The notes: generated by a model from the sequence alone, not told the origin. Numbered from the stretch's first letter, positions 1 to 9,598 are shown. The stretch is 64,000 bases of DNA from Nitrospirota bacterium (GCA_021802325.1 JAKAAM010000001.1:1-64000); one strand, 5' to 3'. Program-made: numbers and translations.

Positions 1-266
1 TCGGGATGCGCGTCGCAGCCCGCTCTCCGGATTTTCTTGGTCGCATCCTGGTTCAGGGGCTGACCCTTTCGGTCGTTCTCGAAGCCCTGATGAACCTCGG
101 TGTCGTGACCGGTGTCTTCCCGACAAAGGGGATTCCCCTTCCCTTCATGAGCTTCGGAGGGTCCTCCCTTCTTGCAAATGCATGGGCGATCGGGATCATT
201 CTTTCCGTTTCACGGTACAGGACGACCTCCGGGGATTCCGTCCCGGAAGGTGAAGGAAAGGCCTAG
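1..266 (+). CDS. ftsW: Cell division lipid II polymerase FtsW, C-terminal end (partial)
   Basis: Only the last ~88 codons are present; the gene starts before the window. FtsW is the SEDS-family glycosyltransferase that polymerises lipid II at the septum with its class B PBP partner. The visible part has the SEDS C-terminal signature: a hydrophobic helix with VVTGVFPTKGIPLPFMSFGG, then GSSLLANAWAIGIILS and a short cytoplasmic tail. RodA and SpoVE share this signature; the neighbours (murG, murC, murB, ddl, ftsQAZ) favour FtsW. Its TAG stop lies 3 bases before the murG start, so the two genes are co-transcribed. Confidence 0.9.
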   Translation, partial: GMRVAARSPDFLGRILVQGLTLSVVLEALMNLGVVTGVFPTKGIPLPFMSFGGSSLLANAWAIGIILSVSRYRTTSGDSVPEGEGKA

Positions 267-269
267 TTC

Positions 270-1352
270 TTGGGTGCACTCTATCACGCGGGATCCCGGC
301 TTTTGGTGACGGGAGGAGGGACGGGAGGGCATGTCATCCCGGCCATCGAGATTGCCCGTGCGCATCGCGAGCGGGCGAACGCCCCCGTTTTCTATGCAGG
401 GGGAGACGGGAGTCTCGAGGCCCGGCTGGCAGAGAGGGCCCGCATTCCGTTCTTCCCGGTCAGCTCTGGCGGCTTCGTCGGAAAGAGTTTGTCCGGGAAG
501 CTGGCGGGACTTCGAAAAATGGCAGGTGGCATCCCTTCGGCCATCAAGGTCTTGACCGAGAGCCATCCCGATCTCGTGATCGGAACCGGGGGCTATGTGC
601 AGGTCCCCGTCGTGCTGGCCGCGCGCATTCGCGGGATACCCGTTGTTCTCCTCGAGCCCAACAGGGTTCCCGGGCTGGCGAACCGGCTTCTCAGGCCCCT
701 GGCCGTTCGGACTGTCGTTGCGGGGGAGCAGGGACAAAAAGGGGGGGGAATTCCCGTGGCTCCCGGCGTCCGTGGGCCAGCCCCTCTCCCGGAGCGTTTT
801 TTCAGAAATCCTCCCAAAATCCTGGTCATGGGAGGGAGTCAGGGTGCCCGGGCCATCAACCGGAAAATTCCGGAAATAATCGGGGAATTGAGAAATACCT
901 CTGTCGGACCGATAGAGATATTGCACCAGAGCGGGGAGCGGTGGCTGGAGGAGACGCGGGAGAGCTACCGAAACCTCGGGCTTTCGGCCCGGGTGGAGGG
1001 ATTTCTTCCGGGGATCTCGGGCCTGCTTTCGGCCCAGACCCTGGTCATTGCCCGGGCGGGAGCCATGACCATTGCGGAGTTGACCGGATCGGGAACCCCG
1101 GCGATCTACATCCCCTTTCCCCATTCGGCCGGGGGACACCAGGAGATGAATGCCCTTTCCCTCGCAAAGGAGGGCGGGGGATGGTTCTGGCGGGAGGATC
1201 GTCTCGAGGATCCTGCGGCCTGCGCCAAAGATCTCGCCCGAATTCTCATGGGCAGGGAGGAGTTGTTCGCAACCGCAAGGAATGCATGGCGTCTCTCTCC
1301 GGCGGTTCCGGCGGAAGAGTGGCTCCAGGCATTGGAAAAGACTGTTATATAA
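270..1352 (+). CDS. murG: UDP-GlcNAc:lipid I GlcNAc transferase MurG
   Basis: Peripheral membrane GT-B glycosyltransferase that adds GlcNAc to lipid I to give lipid II. The 360-residue length is usual. N-terminal glycine-rich loop GGGTGGHVIPA (about residues 15-25), second loop GGSQGARAIN (about 188-197) and the C-terminal donor-binding stretch RAGAMTIAEL followed by HQEMNA are all visible. The start is TTG, preceded by GGAAAGG overlapping the end of ftsW. The N-terminus has about 8 residues before the first beta strand, a little longer than typical, but no closer start has a better ribosome site. Third gene from the left in a dcw operon. Confidence 0.96.
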   Translation: MGALYHAGSRLLVTGGGTGGHVIPAIEIARAHRERANAPVFYAGGDGSLEARLAERARIPFFPVSSGGFVGKSLSGKLAGLRKMAGGIPSAIKVLTESHPDLVIGTGGYVQVPVVLAARIRGIPVVLLEPNRVPGLANRLLRPLAVRTVVAGEQGQKGGGIPVAPGVRGPAPLPERFFRNPPKILVMGGSQGARAINRKIPEIIGELRNTSVGPIEILHQSGERWLEETRESYRNLGLSARVEGFLPGISGLLSAQTLVIARAGAMTIAELTGSGTPAIYIPFPHSAGGHQEMNALSLAKEGGGWFWREDRLEDPAACAKDLARILMGREELFATARNAWRLSPAVPAEEWLQALEKTVI

Positions 1353-1389
1353 ATATATTTGATTCTTACTCTGTGTATTATGGATCATC

Positions 1390-1418
1390 TTGGAACATGA
1401 GGGTCAATCCGTTACAAT
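1390..1418 (+). promoter_or_regulatory. Predicted sigma-70 promoter of murC
   Basis: TTGGAA (1390-1395), a 17-base spacer, then TACAAT (1413-1418). Transcription would begin near 1425, giving a leader of about 20 bases to the murC ATG at 1444. It lies in the only real gap (about 90 bases) in the otherwise overlapping dcw cluster, so it may be the internal promoter that drives murC-ftsZ. Confidence 0.6.
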
Positions 1419-1443
1419 AGTGGAAGAAACCTCGGAGGGCGCG

Positions 1444-2856
1444 ATGCGCAAGAAAACGGGAAAGAAGGTCCATTTTATCGGAATTGGCGGGGCGGGAATG
1501 GCTCCCATTGCCGAAATCCTTCTGGAAAGAGGCGTGGCCGTTTCGGGCTCGGACATCGGAGCGAACGACTGCACCCGGCGGTTGGCAGAAAAAGGGGCGA
1601 CCATCATGGAAGGCCACGCGGCCTCCCACATGAACGACGTCTCCCGCGTCGTCGTGTCCTCTGCGATCAAGCCGGGAAATCCGGAATGGACGGCGGCCAT
1701 CACGCGAGGAATTCCCGTCGTTCACCGGGGAGACATTTTGGCGGAGCTTTTGAATTCCGCCTTCGGGATCGCAGTGACCGGCTCTCATGGAAAGACGACC
1801 ACAACTTCGATGATCGCCACGGTTCTTCTCGCGGCCGGATTGGACCCGACCTGCGTCGTGGGAGGAAAGGTCAGCACCTTCCCGGGGTGCGCCCTTGTCG
1901 GGAAGTCGCCCTATTTTGTCACGGAAGCGGACGAAAGCGACGGATCATTCCTGAAGCTCGAACCCCGGATCCGGGTCGTGACAAACATCGACCGCGAGCA
2001 TATGGACTTTTACGGAACCTTCGAGACGCTCGTCGAGGCCTTTGCCACATACCTCGATGCGGGAGAAGTCGGGGGGATCGGGGTTCTGTGCATCGATGAT
2101 CCGGGAATCGTCTCCGTTGTCTCGCGACTCTCCACCGTCCCACTGACCTATGGCCTCTCCCAGGAGGCGCGCGTCAGGGCGGTGAATATCGCCTTCGAAG
2201 GGGTGGGATCGGCTTTCGACGTCCTGGTCGACGGAGCCTTCTGGGGACGTTTTTCCCTGAAGGTCCCCGGCATCCACAACGTTCTGAACGCCCTGGCCGC
2301 AATCTGCGTCGGAACCTGTCTTGAAATATCTCCGGAAACGATGCAAAGGGCCCTCGCCGGCTTCGTCAGCGTCGGAAGGCGCTTCACGATCCTCGGCGAA
2401 AAAGACGGGGTCCTTGTGGTGGATGATTACGGCCATCACCCCACAGAGATCCGTGCAACCCTCTCTGCGGCCCGGCAGGCCTATCCGAAGCGCCGAATCG
2501 TCGCCGTTTTTCAGCCCCATCGTTTCACCCGGGTCAGGGATCTCCAGAACGCTTTCGTCGAAGCCTTCGGGGATGCCGACAGAATTTTGGTGACGGAGAT
2601 CTATGCCGCGGGAGAAGAGCCGATTCCGGGAGTGGCCGGGGAGGCCCTTTACCACAAGATGAGAGATCGCTGGGGAGAAAAGGTCGACTATGAGCCTCGC
2701 CGCGAATGCTGGATGACCCGACTGCTCTCCCTGTTGAAGCCGGGTGACCTGCTCCTGACTCTTGGGGCAGGGGACATCACGCGTCTTGGAAAGGAATTTC
2801 TTCTGTGGGAGCCAGTCTCACTCGTCGCCCGCGAATCCGATCCCGTGAACGTCTGA
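1444..2856 (+). CDS. murC: UDP-N-acetylmuramate-L-alanine ligase MurC
   Basis: Cytoplasmic ATP-dependent Mur ligase that adds L-Ala to UDP-MurNAc. It has the N-terminal Rossmann motif GIGGAGMAPIAEILLERG, the ATP loop GSHGKTTTTSM (about residue 113) and the C-terminal ligase motif DDYGHHPTEI. From the ATG at 1444 the protein is 470 residues, normal for MurC. I chose this start because GGAGGG lies just upstream and because the reading frame upstream (a TTG at 1390) would extend through the predicted promoter. The 3' end overlaps murB by about 50 bases. Confidence 0.95.
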   Translation: MRKKTGKKVHFIGIGGAGMAPIAEILLERGVAVSGSDIGANDCTRRLAEKGATIMEGHAASHMNDVSRVVVSSAIKPGNPEWTAAITRGIPVVHRGDILAELLNSAFGIAVTGSHGKTTTTSMIATVLLAAGLDPTCVVGGKVSTFPGCALVGKSPYFVTEADESDGSFLKLEPRIRVVTNIDREHMDFYGTFETLVEAFATYLDAGEVGGIGVLCIDDPGIVSVVSRLSTVPLTYGLSQEARVRAVNIAFEGVGSAFDVLVDGAFWGRFSLKVPGIHNVLNALAAICVGTCLEISPETMQRALAGFVSVGRRFTILGEKDGVLVVDDYGHHPTEIRATLSAARQAYPKRRIVAVFQPHRFTRVRDLQNAFVEAFGDADRILVTEIYAAGEEPIPGVAGEALYHKMRDRWGEKVDYEPRRECWMTRLLSLLKPGDLLLTLGAGDITRLGKEFLLWEPVSLVARESDPVNV

Positions 2857-3764
2857 GCCGTTATTCCTCGATCCGGATCGGAGGACCGATCTCCTCGGTC
2901 GTCTGCGTCTCCTCAGCCGAAGAGATGGAAGAGGTCTTTGACCTTAAGAGCCGGAACAAACTCCCCGGCCCTCTTGTCTTCTCCGGCCGGGGAAGCAATA
3001 TCCTCTTTCCTGACCAGGGAATTGAAGGAACGCTTGTCCGTTTCGAACCCGGCGATTGGGCATCGGCTTGCCGCTGGACGGAGGAGGGGGAGGTTTATGC
3101 CGAGGCGGGATATCCCCTGCCGGCCCTCGCCCGCGAAGCGGCCAGACGGGGAGTCGGAGGCTTTGAGTTTCTCTCCGGAATTCCCGGAACGGTGGGCGGC
3201 GCCGCCGTCATGAATGCGGGGGCAGGGGGACGGGAATGGTCGGATCTCTGCAAGAGCGTGACCGTCATGACTCCTTCTGGCGCCATCGAGACAATTTCTG
3301 CGGAGAGACTGGGATACGGATACCGGACCTCGTGTTTTTCCGGCCGCCAGGACCAAAGCATGGCCGCCTCCGCTCAGGAAAGCCTTCCGAGGGGAAGCGT
3401 GCTCCTGGGAGCGCTTCTGTCGGGTCCATGCACCGCTCCTGAAGTCTGTCTGGCGCTCCTGACCCGTCATCTCGACTACAGGAAACGAACGCAGCCGCTT
3501 GAAGAGCCGAGCCTGGGATCCGTTTTCAGAAACCCCGGCGATGGACCGGAGGGGTATACGGCAGGCCGACTCATCGAGGAGGCGGGTCTCAAGGGCGAGC
3601 GACGGGGAGGAATCATGGTTTCTCTCCGCCATGCCAATTTTTTTGTCAATACGGGCGGTGGATCCGAACGGGAATTTCGGGATCTTTTGGAGTACGTGGC
3701 CCAGCGGGTCAGGGAGCATTGGGGTGTGGTTCTGGAACCTGAGGTGAGAATGTGGAACGCATAA
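2805..3764 (+). CDS. murB: UDP-N-acetylenolpyruvoylglucosamine reductase MurB
   Basis: FAD- and NADPH-dependent reductase that makes UDP-MurNAc from the MurA product. Visible: FAD-binding GRGSNILF and GIPGTVGGAAVMNAGAGG, the YGYRTS motif, the catalytic-serine block SLGSVFRNP, EEAGLKG, and the C-terminal LEPEVRMW. The 319-residue length and YGYRTS resemble the type I/II enzymes. The start is GTG inside the end of murC (52-base overlap). The basic N-terminal ~18 residues are poorly conserved in this family, so a later start is possible, but no ATG/GTG/TTG with a good ribosome site lies between here and the conserved SSIRIGGP. Confidence 0.93.
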   Translation: MGASLTRRPRIRSRERLSRYSSIRIGGPISSVVCVSSAEEMEEVFDLKSRNKLPGPLVFSGRGSNILFPDQGIEGTLVRFEPGDWASACRWTEEGEVYAEAGYPLPALAREAARRGVGGFEFLSGIPGTVGGAAVMNAGAGGREWSDLCKSVTVMTPSGAIETISAERLGYGYRTSCFSGRQDQSMAASAQESLPRGSVLLGALLSGPCTAPEVCLALLTRHLDYRKRTQPLEEPSLGSVFRNPGDGPEGYTAGRLIEEAGLKGERRGGIMVSLRHANFFVNTGGGSEREFRDLLEYVAQRVREHWGVVLEPEVRMWNA

Positions 3765-4729
3765 CGCAGGCAATGCTCAAGGAAAAAGGAATCAGGAAGG
3801 TGGCGGTTCTCTGTGGTGGAGAATCAGAGGAGGCTCAGGTATCAAGGGTTTCCTCAAAGGCTGTCTCCGGAGCCCTTGTCCAGGCAGGATTTGAAGTCCG
3901 GGAGCTCGAAGCAGACCGGACTCTGGCGATGACTCTTTCTGAATTTGCTCCGGATGTGGCCTTTCTCGCCACCCATGGTGGCGCGGGGGAAAACGGGACG
4001 CTCCAGGGTTTTCTTGAAATTATGAAAATTCCCTATACCGGCTCCGGCGTGCTCGGGTCGGCGATCGGGATGTCCAAGATGCGTTCGCGAGCCCTCTTCC
4101 GGGAGAGGGGACTTGCCGTTCCGCTGACCTATGCCCACAGGATAGGATCGGACTTCCGTGCCGACAGCGTCTCCTTCGACCCGCCCTACATGGTCAAGCC
4201 GGAGTCCGGAGGATCCTCCATCGGGGTCCGTCGGATCGAGCGCCGCGAGGAGCTCGCCCAGGCGGTCACTCTCGCGGGCGAGTATTCTCCGTGGGTCCTG
4301 ATCGAGCAATGCATCCGCGGAAGGGAAATCCAGTCGGCCGTTCTGTCCGACCGCTTTCTCGGGGCCATCGAGATTATTCCGGGAAACGCCGAACCGTTCT
4401 ATACCTATGCCTCAAAATACTCGCCCGGGGCCTCCCGCCATATTTGTCCGGCACCCCTCTCCGACACCCTCCTGAGCGAGCTGGCCGAGTCGACGCTGGA
4501 GGCCCACCGGATCCTCGAGCTTCGGGGGACCAGTCGTCTCGATACGATCCTGAACGAGGAAGGGGTCTTCGTCGTTCTCGAGGTGAACACCCTTCCGGGG
4601 CTGACTCCGACCTCCCTGTTGCCGGAAATCGCCTCCCACGCAGGACTCACTTTTACCGATCTTCTTCTGGAGCTCCTGTGGACAGCCCGCCTTGACGGGG
4701 AGCGCTCCACTGTCCATGCCGGCCTCTGA
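3752..4729 (+). CDS. ddl: D-alanine-D-alanine ligase
   Basis: ATP-grasp ligase that forms the D-Ala-D-Ala terminus of the muropeptide. Visible: the N-terminal GGESEEAQVS, THGGAGENGTLQG, the ATP-binding KPESGGSSIGV, and the C-terminal Mg-binding EVNTLPGLTPTSL. The 325-residue length is typical of DdlB. The GTG start overlaps the murB end by 13 bases, and the stop shares one base with the ftsQ ATG, so it is translationally coupled on both sides. The usual SRxDF motif reads SRLDT, a mild substitution. Confidence 0.94.
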   Translation: MERITQAMLKEKGIRKVAVLCGGESEEAQVSRVSSKAVSGALVQAGFEVRELEADRTLAMTLSEFAPDVAFLATHGGAGENGTLQGFLEIMKIPYTGSGVLGSAIGMSKMRSRALFRERGLAVPLTYAHRIGSDFRADSVSFDPPYMVKPESGGSSIGVRRIERREELAQAVTLAGEYSPWVLIEQCIRGREIQSAVLSDRFLGAIEIIPGNAEPFYTYASKYSPGASRHICPAPLSDTLLSELAESTLEAHRILELRGTSRLDTILNEEGVFVVLEVNTLPGLTPTSLLPEIASHAGLTFTDLLLELLWTARLDGERSTVHAGL

Positions 4730-5574
4730 TGGGAACAGGGGATTCCGGGCCGGGGAAACCCTCCTTCCTGAGGCCCGGATCTGGCCGATACATTCTTCTT
4801 CTTCTCTTCTGGCTCTTGTGGGGAGGATTTTTTCTCCGGGGACTCTTTCACTCTCCGGCCCGCTCTTTCACGGTCACGATCCTTGGCCCGGAAGTTCTTG
4901 ACAGAGAACTCGTCGCCGGATGGCTTTCGCGTGTGCGGTACCGCACCTTGCCCTATCTGGACCGGGAACCCCTCGAAAGGCTGAAAGAGTCCCATCCCTG
5001 GATCGAGTCCGTCAGTGAAAAGGATCTTCCTGGAACAGGACGCGTCGTTCGCGTCAAGGTGTGGACGCCGGTGGGCCTCTTGCGCCCGGCCTACGGTCTC
5101 ATGGCTTTTCAGGCGCCTCTGGCGACGGCCGTCCCTGCAAGGGTTTCCTATCTGAACGCGCAGGGGCTCTCTCTCATGGGGCGGTCCTATCCGGGGACGG
5201 GGGCTCTCCCCCAGGTCATCGTGCGCTCCCCCCTGACCCGCCCGACCGGAATACGTCTGGTCCGCACCATCGAGACTGTTCGTAAATGCCGCTCGGAAGG
5301 GGCACCCTCGGGGCAGTGGTTCAGCCTGAACGGGCCCCATGAAGTTCGCTTCTACCCCGCCCATAATCTGCCGGTGCTCCTGTTGGGAACGGATCTCGGC
5401 TGTGCACCGTTCCACCTTTTCCGCGCCTATCTGAAAAAGTCCGGCGTCCTGGCCACCGGCAAGCTCCCCGAAGGCATCGACCTGCGCTTCAAGGGAATGC
5501 TGATTCTTCGTCCAACTCTGGAAAATCACACCCCTTCCTCTTCCCATTCCGGGAAAAAAGAAGGCCGTTCCTGA
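4729..5574 (+). CDS. ftsQ: Cell division protein FtsQ
   Basis: Bitopic divisome protein that links early (FtsA/FtsZ) and late (FtsW/FtsI) components. A basic N-terminal segment is followed by one membrane helix (about residues 21-41, rich in Leu and Trp), then a POTRA-like region with the LERLKESHPWIESVS pattern and a beta-rich C-terminal domain. Sequence conservation in FtsQ is low; the call rests on this layout and on its place between ddl and ftsA. The start ATG overlaps the ddl stop. Confidence 0.85.
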   Translation: MGTGDSGPGKPSFLRPGSGRYILLLLFWLLWGGFFLRGLFHSPARSFTVTILGPEVLDRELVAGWLSRVRYRTLPYLDREPLERLKESHPWIESVSEKDLPGTGRVVRVKVWTPVGLLRPAYGLMAFQAPLATAVPARVSYLNAQGLSLMGRSYPGTGALPQVIVRSPLTRPTGIRLVRTIETVRKCRSEGAPSGQWFSLNGPHEVRFYPAHNLPVLLLGTDLGCAPFHLFRAYLKKSGVLATGKLPEGIDLRFKGMLILRPTLENHTPSSSHSGKKEGRS

Positions 5575-5689
5575 GGGGATCCTTTCCGTTTCGATCTGTT
5601 GAGACACTTCCCCCGTTGTGAGAAAATGGGCAGGCTTCGGGAAGAGCCGGGCGGGCACTTTAAATTTTCAGGGGAGACAGAGGCATCAG

Positions 5690-6976
5690 ATGACGGATCA
5701 ACCAGTATTTGCAGCCATTGATTTGGGTTCGACAAAGGTGTGTGCCGTATTGGGGCAGGCCATCGATGACGACCGGTTCGAGATCGTCGGGATCGGGACC
5801 GCATCGACACAAAACGGCATCAGGAACGGGACGATTGTGGATGTGCAGCAGACGGTGGCGGCCATCCGGAAGGCGGTCGACGTCGCGGTCCGGAAGGCGA
5901 GCTGTCCCGTTTCCCGTGTCGTTGTCGGATTCGCGGGAGGCGAGATCGACGGCCAGGACCAGCGGGTGATGATCGCCCTCAAGGACCGGGAGGTTCTGGC
6001 GACGGATATCGACAGGATCTTGCAGGAAGCCCGAACGATGATGGGCTGTCAGTCCTCCGAACTTCTCCACACCATTCCCAAGTCCTACCGGATCGATGAA
6101 CAGGGAGGCATCGTGAATCCCGTCGGAATGGTGGGGGCCCGTCTGGAGGCACTGGTCCATGTCATCCGGGGTTCCGACATGGTGCTCGCAAACCTCAAGC
6201 GAAGTGTTGAAAGGTCCGGGCTCACGGTTCGTGACGGAGACCTCGTTCTGCAGCCTCTTGCAAGTGCGCGGGCAGTTCTGACCGAGGACGACAAGGAGCT
6301 TGGGGTGTGCGTCGTCGATATCGGGGGTGGAACAACTGGGATGGTTCTTTATCAGAACGGCGCCCTCTCCGGGGTCCGCATCATTCCTTTGGGGGGAGCG
6401 GCCATGACGAAGGACCTGGCCGCAGTCATGCGGATTTCCCAGTCCGAGGCAGAGCGGATCAAAAAGGAGGTTTTCAGCTCCCCGGGGCAGTCTACGCCTC
6501 CTGAGGCTCCGGAAGAGGAGGGGGCAACGAACCCCCCCGTTTCCGAGGAAAGTCCGCAAGGTTCTCTCCGCAGGACCCAGGTTCGGGAGGTCGTCGAGGC
6601 AAGGCTCGAGGAAATTTTGACGCGCGTCAAGGGAGACCTGGACCGGATGCGCCAGAACGCCTTCCTCGCCCGGGGAGTCGTCCTTGTGGGGGGCGTCGCC
6701 CGGATGCCGAACATTGTGCCGTTTGCGGAAAAGATCTTCGAGATGCCCGTTTCCGTCGGACAAACCGGTCTGCGCGTCCAGGGCCTGGTTGATCAGGCCT
6801 CCGCTCCCGAGTTCGCATCGGCCATTGGCCTCCTTTATTTTGCGAGGGATCAGTGGGGACCTCAGGATCTCCCCCACCGGGAAGACGCCCCTTTCCAGGA
6901 ATCGCAAGAACCGAGAAAAGGCCCGACGGCCTCGTCCGGTGTCAGGATCTGGAACTGGCTTCGGGAAATCATCTGA
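5690..6976 (+). CDS. ftsA: Cell division protein FtsA
   Basis: Actin-fold ATPase that tethers FtsZ filaments to the membrane. Visible: phosphate-1 motif AIDLGSTKVCAVLG at the N-terminus, phosphate-2 VVDIGGGTTGMVLY (about residue 209), and the adenosine motif VVLVGGVARMPNI (about 330). The last residues, SSGVRIWNWLREII, look like the amphipathic membrane-targeting helix, joined by a Pro/Glu-rich linker. Subdomain 2B carries a Pro/Glu/Ser-rich loop (about 262-293). I chose ATG 5690 (GGGGAGA upstream) over an in-frame ATG at 5618; it gives 428 residues, normal for the family. Confidence 0.95.
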   Translation: MTDQPVFAAIDLGSTKVCAVLGQAIDDDRFEIVGIGTASTQNGIRNGTIVDVQQTVAAIRKAVDVAVRKASCPVSRVVVGFAGGEIDGQDQRVMIALKDREVLATDIDRILQEARTMMGCQSSELLHTIPKSYRIDEQGGIVNPVGMVGARLEALVHVIRGSDMVLANLKRSVERSGLTVRDGDLVLQPLASARAVLTEDDKELGVCVVDIGGGTTGMVLYQNGALSGVRIIPLGGAAMTKDLAAVMRISQSEAERIKKEVFSSPGQSTPPEAPEEEGATNPPVSEESPQGSLRRTQVREVVEARLEEILTRVKGDLDRMRQNAFLARGVVLVGGVARMPNIVPFAEKIFEMPVSVGQTGLRVQGLVDQASAPEFASAIGLLYFARDQWGPQDLPHREDAPFQESQEPRKGPTASSGVRIWNWLREII

Positions 6977-7083
6977 CGGACCAAACAGGGAAGGTTTCCG
7001 GAGGACATCTCGCCGCTGGCGGGCCGATTGACCTCTCATGATCGTTAACAGTTCGGAGCCGCTTGGCTCCTTGGAGTGTGGGA

Positions 7084-8268
7084 ATGGATCCAGAATGGGG
7101 TGAAGAGCCCTTGATCGACTACAAGCAGTCCGGAATCCTCGGGGCCCGCATCCTTGTCATCGGAGTGGGCGGTGGGGGGTGCAATGCCATTCACACCATG
7201 ATCATGTCCGACCTGAAGGGCGTTGAGTTCGTGGCGGTCAACACCGATCTTCAGGCCCTAAACCGGATCGATGCCCACAGGATCCAGATCGGAAGCGCCG
7301 TCAGCAGGGGGCTGGGAGCCGGTGCCAATCCCGAAGTCGGCCGGCGTTCCGCCCTTGAGGACGTCGACAAGATTCGCGGAGCGGTGGCCGGATCGGACAT
7401 GGTCTTCGTGACGGCGGGAATGGGCGGCGGAACGGGGACAGGGGCGGCCCCGGTGATCGCACAGGTGGCCCGCGAAAGCGGCATTCTCACTGTGGCGGTT
7501 GTGACGACCCCCTTCGGCTTCGAGGGGCCGAAACGATGCCGGAACGCCGAGGAGGGGCTTCGGGAACTCCGTCGGTTCACCGACACGCTGATCGTGATTC
7601 CCAACGACCGGCTCGAATCGGTGGTCGACAGGGGGACCCCTCTCATCGATGCCTTCAAGAAGGCTGACGACGTCCTGCGACAGGGTGTCCAGGGGATCTC
7701 GGACATCATTACCCGTCCGGGACTCATCAATCTCGACTTTGCCGATGTGAAGACGACGATGGCCAACATGGGCCGTGCCGTCATGGGGATCGGAACGGCC
7801 TCCGGACCCGAGAGGGCTCTGACGGCCGCCCGTGCCGCCATAAACAGCCCCCTTCTCGAGGACAGTTCGATCCGGGGGGCAAAAGGCATTCTCGTGAACT
7901 TCCGGGGAGGCTCGGACATGACCTTAAACGAAATCACCGAGGCCTCCCGACTCATCGAGGAGGAGGCCGAAAAGGGATCGGCCAATCTGATCTTCGGAAC
8001 AGTGGTCGAAGACCATCCGATGGAGGAGATCCATATCACGGTGATCGCGACGGGATTCGACCAACCCGCCGACCGGGCACCTGGGAAGGCCGAGAGCTCT
8101 TCGGCCGAGTCCCTTCCTGCCGATGGACAGGAGGAGATTCCCGCCTTTCTCAGAAGACAGGGGGGGCAGTCCCCCCGTCCGCTTCTTCGGGAGACCCAAC
8201 CCGCCGAACTTGAGCCGGAGGGGGATCTCAACGAAAGGCCCGCCATCTGGAGAAAACGCGGGGAATGA
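7084..8268 (+). CDS. ftsZ: Cell division GTPase FtsZ
   Basis: Tubulin-like GTPase that forms the Z ring. Visible: [10 protein letters not shown] near the N-terminus, the tubulin signature [10 protein letters not shown], the synergy-loop region [20 protein letters not shown], and the N-terminal extension of the C-terminal domain. ATG 7084 follows TTGGAG at good spacing and gives 394 residues. Odd: the conserved C-terminal peptide EIPAFLRRQ (about 351-359) is not at the end; a 35-residue tail follows, ending in a second look-alike, [10 protein letters not shown]. The stop overlaps the pgeF ATG. Confidence 0.96.
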   Translation: MDPEWGEEPLIDYKQSGILGARILVIGVGGGGCNAIHTMIMSDLKGVEFVAVNTDLQALNRIDAHRIQIGSAVSRGLGAGANPEVGRRSALEDVDKIRGAVAGSDMVFVTAGMGGGTGTGAAPVIAQVARESGILTVAVVTTPFGFEGPKRCRNAEEGLRELRRFTDTLIVIPNDRLESVVDRGTPLIDAFKKADDVLRQGVQGISDIITRPGLINLDFADVKTTMANMGRAVMGIGTASGPERALTAARAAINSPLLEDSSIRGAKGILVNFRGGSDMTLNEITEASRLIEEEAEKGSANLIFGTVVEDHPMEEIHITVIATGFDQPADRAPGKAESSSAESLPADGQEEIPAFLRRQGGQSPRPLLRETQPAELEPEGDLNERPAIWRKRGE

Positions 8269-8918
8269 AGGATTTTCTCCGCCATCCACTCCTCTCCTCC
8301 CTCGGTGTCGATCATGGGTTCGGAACGGTCGGGAGTGCTCCGCGTCCCCAATGCCTTGTTCTTCGCCAGACCCATGGCACGCAGGTCCTTTCCTCAAGGG
8401 AGTCCAGGTCCCAGGAGGGGCCCCTTGAGGGGGACGGACTCATCTCCGGGGATCAAGGCGAAGAGGTGGGGGTTTTTACCGCCGACTGCCTTCCTGTACT
8501 TGCCGCCGCGGAATCGGGGGAGTTCGTGGGGGCGTTCCATGCGGGCTGGAGAGGGGCCGCGGCGGGGATCGTCCCGGCGGGCATCCGCCGGTTCGGGGAG
8601 ATGGGAAAGATCCTTCCGGCCGACATTCGGGTCGTTCTCGGGCCGGCCATCGGACCCTGCTGTTTCGAGGTCGGGCCCGAGGTCTGGGAGGCCGTCCGAT
8701 CGAACACTCCGAGCTATGTCCAGGGACCGCGACGAACGCTTGACCTCTGGGCGCTCGTGACGCACCAGCTTCTCGAGGTGGGGGTTCCCCTGGAAAATAT
8801 CGGAAGGATCCCTCTCTGCACCCGGTGTCATCCGGACCTCTTCTTTTCCCATCGGGGATGGGGGAACCGCCGGAAAGGGCGGTCGATGCTCAACTATATC
8901 CGGAGAGAGAGGCGATGA
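8265..8918 (+). CDS. pgeF: Multicopper-oxidase-like laccase-domain protein (PgeF/YfiH family)
   Basis: Family of zinc proteins described as purine nucleoside phosphorylase/adenosine deaminase and, in E. coli, as peptidoglycan editing factor that removes wrong (L-Ser) muropeptide precursors. Zinc-site motifs are present: [29 protein letters not shown] and [13 protein letters not shown]. The 217-residue length is slightly short because the N-terminal region is trimmed. The ATG overlaps the ftsZ stop by 4 bases; the position directly after ftsZ fits a cell-wall quality-control role (inference). Confidence 0.88.
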   Translation: MKDFLRHPLLSSLGVDHGFGTVGSAPRPQCLVLRQTHGTQVLSSRESRSQEGPLEGDGLISGDQGEEVGVFTADCLPVLAAAESGEFVGAFHAGWRGAAAGIVPAGIRRFGEMGKILPADIRVVLGPAIGPCCFEVGPEVWEAVRSNTPSYVQGPRRTLDLWALVTHQLLEVGVPLENIGRIPLCTRCHPDLFFSHRGWGNRRKGRSMLNYIRRERR

Positions 8919-9598
8919 TCCCGGCCAATCTCGCCAGAATCAGAGCCCGCATCGAAGCCGCCTCCCGGGCGGCAGGACGGACGGATCTCCCGCGCCTCGT
9001 CGGGGTGACCAAGATGCGGACCATCGAGGAAATCCGGAGTCTGGTCGATGCCGGCGTGACGCATCTCGGTGAAAATCGGTGGGAAGAATGGGAGGGCAAG
9101 CGGAACGCCCTTGATGAAGGAATCTCCTGGCATTTTATCGGAGCGATCCAGGGGCGGTCCCTCCGGAAGCATTATAGACCGCTCTTCCGGGTCGATTCCC
9201 TGGACAATCTCTCCCATGCCCGTCTTCTGTCCGATCTGGCTTCGCGCGAGGGGGTGACGCAGTCCGTCCTTCTGGAGGCGAACATCCTGCGCGATCCAGG
9301 GCGGTCCGGCTTTCTTCCGGAGGAACTGGAAAAAGAGGTCGGATCGCTTGCGACTCTGGAGGGGCTCGATATCTGTGGGCTCCTCGTCATGGGGCCTGTC
9401 CCCGATCCTTCCGGCCGTCAGGACAAAACGCGGAAGGTTTTCGAAGATGCAAGGGAATGGTGGATTCGCCTCAAGGGACATTGGCCTTTTCTCGTGGAGC
9501 TTTCGATGGGCATGTCCGAGGATTTCGAGGAGGGGATCCGCTGCGGAGCCACGGAGGTGAGGATCGGCCGCCTTCTTTTCGAGGAAGGGATCGTGTGA
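8915..9598 (+). CDS. yggS: PLP homeostasis protein (YggS/PROSC family)
   Basis: Single-domain alanine-racemase-fold protein that binds pyridoxal phosphate and buffers it; it has no known catalytic reaction. The PLP lysine lies in LVGVTK near residue 30; HFIGAIQGRSLRKHY and the C-terminal family signature LSMGMSEDFEEGI ... EVRIGRLLF are present. I chose the ATG at 8915 (4-base overlap with the pgeF stop, GGAGAG upstream), giving 227 residues, over an in-frame start inside pgeF. The motif GENRWEEWEGK replaces the usual GENRVQE-type sequence. It overlaps proC next. Confidence 0.9.
   Translation: MIPANLARIRARIEAASRAAGRTDLPRLVGVTKMRTIEEIRSLVDAGVTHLGENRWEEWEGKRNALDEGISWHFIGAIQGRSLRKHYRPLFRVDSLDNLSHARLLSDLASREGVTQSVLLEANILRDPGRSGFLPEELEKEVGSLATLEGLDICGLLVMGPVPDPSGRQDKTRKVFEDAREWWIRLKGHWPFLVELSMGMSEDFEEGIRCGATEVRIGRLLFEEGIV

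Noticed and set aside
210..1388. 392-codon minus-strand frame opposite murG
   Set aside because: It is the antisense of a clear murG; it lacks a ribosome site and recognisable motifs. High GC with biased third positions leaves such shadow frames open.
5660..7039. 459-codon minus-strand frame opposite ftsA
   Set aside because: Antisense shadow of ftsA with no protein-like motif.
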